13,431 bases of DNA, from positions 1 through 13,431 of the forward strand of contig SKIN01000049.1 in the NCBI GenBank assembly GCA_007116405.1. The letters run 5' to 3'. This document shows, piece after piece, positions 12,251-13,431 of the stretch (position 1 is its first letter; each line of letters starts with the position of its first letter). Position numbers and translations under genes: made by a program. Source of the stretch: Candidatus Kaiserbacteria bacterium. GTDB lineage: Bacteria; Patescibacteriota; Minisyncoccia; Phycocordibacterales; UBA12088. The notes beneath the pieces were generated by a model. That model ran no database searches. It saw nothing but the letters and a program-made list of their open reading frames with translations, and was not told the DNA's origin.

Positions 12251-13216
12251 TCACTTCCGCACAAGCGCTCGCGCGATGACGTGTTCGAGGAATTCCGGCA
12301 GTGTGGCTCCTACGGCCTCAACCGCCTGAGGCACCAAGGACGCCGAGGTCAAACCGGGCAATGTGTTCACTTCGAGGAAAAAGATACCCTCTCGAGCAAC
12401 AATGAAATCAGTTCTGCTGTAGTCACGTAAGCCGAGCGTGGTATGCACCTCGCGCGCGGCACGCATGAGGTCTTGAGTCACCGTTCGCGGTAGCCGCGCG
12501 GGACATATCTCTCGGGCAAATCCGGCATACTTCTCATCGTAATCAAAGAACCCACTCTTGGTTGGCACTATCTCGATCGGAGGAAACACATACACGTCCT
12601 CTCCGCGGAATCCTTCAGCCACGGCAACGGTCACTTCTTTGCCACGCACGTAGTTCTCCACAAGCGCGTGCTCGTTGATCTGCAGTGCTCCCAGTATTCC
12701 ATAATGCAGCTCATCGAACGTCCTTGCGAGCGTCGTCGCGACCGAGGAGCCGCCCATCGCCGGCTTTACAACGACCGGCATCGGGAACGAACGGAATAGT
12801 TCCGAAAGCAACGTGTCGGAGTATTCTCCCGTGTGTACCACACGATGTGGAGCATGCCTGAGTGACGTGTTCCTCAACACAGACTTGGCCAAGGGCTTGT
12901 TCATGCCTATGGCTGAGCCGAGTGCGTCAGAGCCCGTATACCGCACACGATGTGTATCGAGTAAGCGCTGTAGCGTACCATCCTCTCCGTACGTGCCGTG
13001 CAGCGCGTTGAACACTACATCCACATGGTCGAGTATCTTCTCAGGACTTCCCGGGCGACCCCTGTAGTGCCACACCCCTGCCTTATCTATGAAGATGTCG
13101 CGCGCATCGTAACGGTCATCGGGCAGGAGCGTAAGCACTGTGTGGCCAGTCTTCAGCGACACATCATATTCAGCGGAGGGTCCCCCACGCAAAACACCCA
13201 CACGGATCTTATTCAT
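12251..13216 (-). CDS. ddl: D-alanine--D-alanine ligase
   Basis: ATP-grasp enzyme that joins two D-alanines for the peptidoglycan stem peptide, in the cytosol. The 321-aa product is typical in length. Visible motifs: RGGPSAEYDVS at 10-20 (E16), ALHGTYGEDGTLQ at 71-83 (H73), YTGSDALGSAIGMNK at 93-107, the Gly-rich loop KPAMGGSS at 151-158, the omega loop FFDYDEKY at 223-230, and metal/substrate residues D270, E282 and N284 in RTDFIV and FLEVNTLPGLT. The residue corresponding to E. coli DdlB Y216 is Tyr (Y230), the form associated with D-Ala-D-Ala rather than D-Ala-D-Lac, so an ordinary vancomycin-sensitive peptide is predicted. The ATG at 13214-13216 has an extended -10 (TGC-TATACT) exactly 6 bases upstream and no SD. 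No other cell-wall gene is adjacent in the window. Confidence 0.97.
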   Translation of the reverse strand: MNKIRVGVLRGGPSAEYDVSLKTGHTVLTLLPDDRYDARDIFIDKAGVWHYRGRPGSPEKILDHVDVVFNALHGTYGEDGTLQRLLDTHRVRYTGSDALGSAIGMNKPLAKSVLRNTSLRHAPHRVVHTGEYSDTLLSELFRSFPMPVVVKPAMGGSSVATTLARTFDELHYGILGALQINEHALVENYVRGKEVTVAVAEGFRGEDVYVFPPIEIVPTKSGFFDYDEKYAGFAREICPARLPRTVTQDLMRAAREVHTTLGLRDYSRTDFIVAREGIFFLEVNTLPGLTSASLVPQAVEAVGATLPEFLEHVIARALVRK

Positions 13217-13222
13217 GGGTCC

Positions 13223-13231
13223 AGTATAGCA
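13223..13231 (-). promoter_or_regulatory. Extended -10 of ddl, predicted leaderless
   Basis: TGC-TATACT (5 of 6 to consensus) with exactly 6 bases (GGACCC) to the ATG, placing +1 on the start codon. No -35 match was found at 16-18 bases, which an extended -10 can tolerate. Confidence 0.65.
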
Positions 13232-13275
13232 TTGAGTCAGTACTCGCCACCAAACGTGTTTCCACTACCATGCCG

Positions 13276-13431
13276 TCATGTTCGTATCCGTTTTGAACGC
13301 TTACGCTTGTGTGTCGCCAGCGAAAAGCGATGCGCCTCGGCATTTGCAAGGAGTATTTCATCAGCGTGCATGGAACGCACTTTAATAGGGCCGGAAACGC
13401 GTTTTGGTCGGTGATGCTCATCTTTGGTCAC
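13276..13431 (-). CDS. Partial small basic protein, C-terminal 51 aa
   Basis: An open frame runs from the right edge to a TGA at 13276-13278, 59 bases before ddl. The visible part begins VTKDEHHRPKR, contains a helix-like MHADEILLANAEAHR (21-35), and ends in a strongly basic tail (HKRKRSKRIRT). It is not recognised. The last three bases of the window read GTG on this strand, so the start could be at the edge or beyond. The composition looks like coding sequence, with Lys and Arg alternating, perhaps for nucleic-acid contact. A competing frame of 70 codons overlaps on the same strand (13209-13421) but runs into ddl and its promoter. Confidence 0.45.
   Translation of the reverse strand: MTKDEHHRPKRVSGPIKVRSMHADEILLANAEAHRFSLATHKRKRSKRIRT

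Noticed and set aside
13223..13230. D-Ala-D-Lac (vancomycin-resistant) type ddl
   Set aside because: The residue matching E. coli DdlB Y216 is Tyr (Y230), not Phe; the Phe seen is at the Y210-equivalent position.
13209..13421. 70-codon minus-strand frame overlapping the ddl start
   Set aside because: It overlaps the ddl promoter and start; the other frame (13276-13431) has a more protein-like composition and ends before the promoter.
1..13431. tRNA or rRNA genes, CRISPR arrays, insertion sequences, att sites
   Set aside because: No cloverleaf-like T-loop motifs, regularly spaced repeats, transposase-like frames or terminal inverted repeats were seen on either strand.

Overview
The window is bacterial chromosomal DNA, densely packed, with genes on both strands and no gene-free stretch longer than about 230 bases. 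The genes are ordinary bacterial housekeeping and repair genes (dnaK, grpE, ung, lexA, a DnaQ/UvrC-like nuclease, bcp-type peroxiredoxin, sppA, pyk, ddl), interspersed with unrecognised small and exported proteins. A ddl gene implies a peptidoglycan wall. The compact genes, many short exported proteins of unknown function and overall style are compatible with a Patescibacteria/CPR (Parcubacteria-like) genome, but that placement is an impression, not a proof.

Layout. 1-2455 (minus): ung, grpE and the N-terminal part of dnaK, read leftwards. 2514-2779 (plus): a 55-codon acidic ORF with its own -35 box, Shine-Dalgarno (SD) and terminator. 2778-5225 (minus): a DNA-damage locus, 88-aa basic protein - lexA - DnaQ/GIY-YIG nuclease fusion, headed by a promoter whose -35/-10 spacer is filled by an 18-bp palindrome (candidate LexA operator). 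5303-5869 (plus): an exported staphylococcal-nuclease-like protein. 5877-7222 (minus): an unrecognised exported protein followed by a peroxiredoxin. 7248-8184 (minus) and 8248-9746 (plus): divergent sppA and pyk, the latter with a bidirectional terminator. 9810-12230: a cluster of four exported proteins of unknown function (one minus, three plus) with two clear promoters and terminators. 12251-13231 (minus): ddl. 13276-13431 (minus): a partial small basic protein.

Two things stand out beyond gene content. First, a -10-like box, often with an extended TGN, lies only 6-9 bases before the ATG of seven genes (grpE, ung, SNase, the 278-aa protein, sppA, pyk, ddl), with no SD. This predicts leaderless or nearly leaderless transcripts. 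The exported-protein cluster and the 55-aa ORF instead have normal leaders and strong SDs, so two translation-initiation modes appear to coexist and to sort by gene class. Second, the lexA locus looks like a self-contained SOS unit: a repressor with an intact self-cleavage site, a nuclease that combines a proofreading-type exonuclease with a UvrC-like incision domain and an Fe-S-type cysteine set, and symmetric GAAC/GTTC elements at both promoters.
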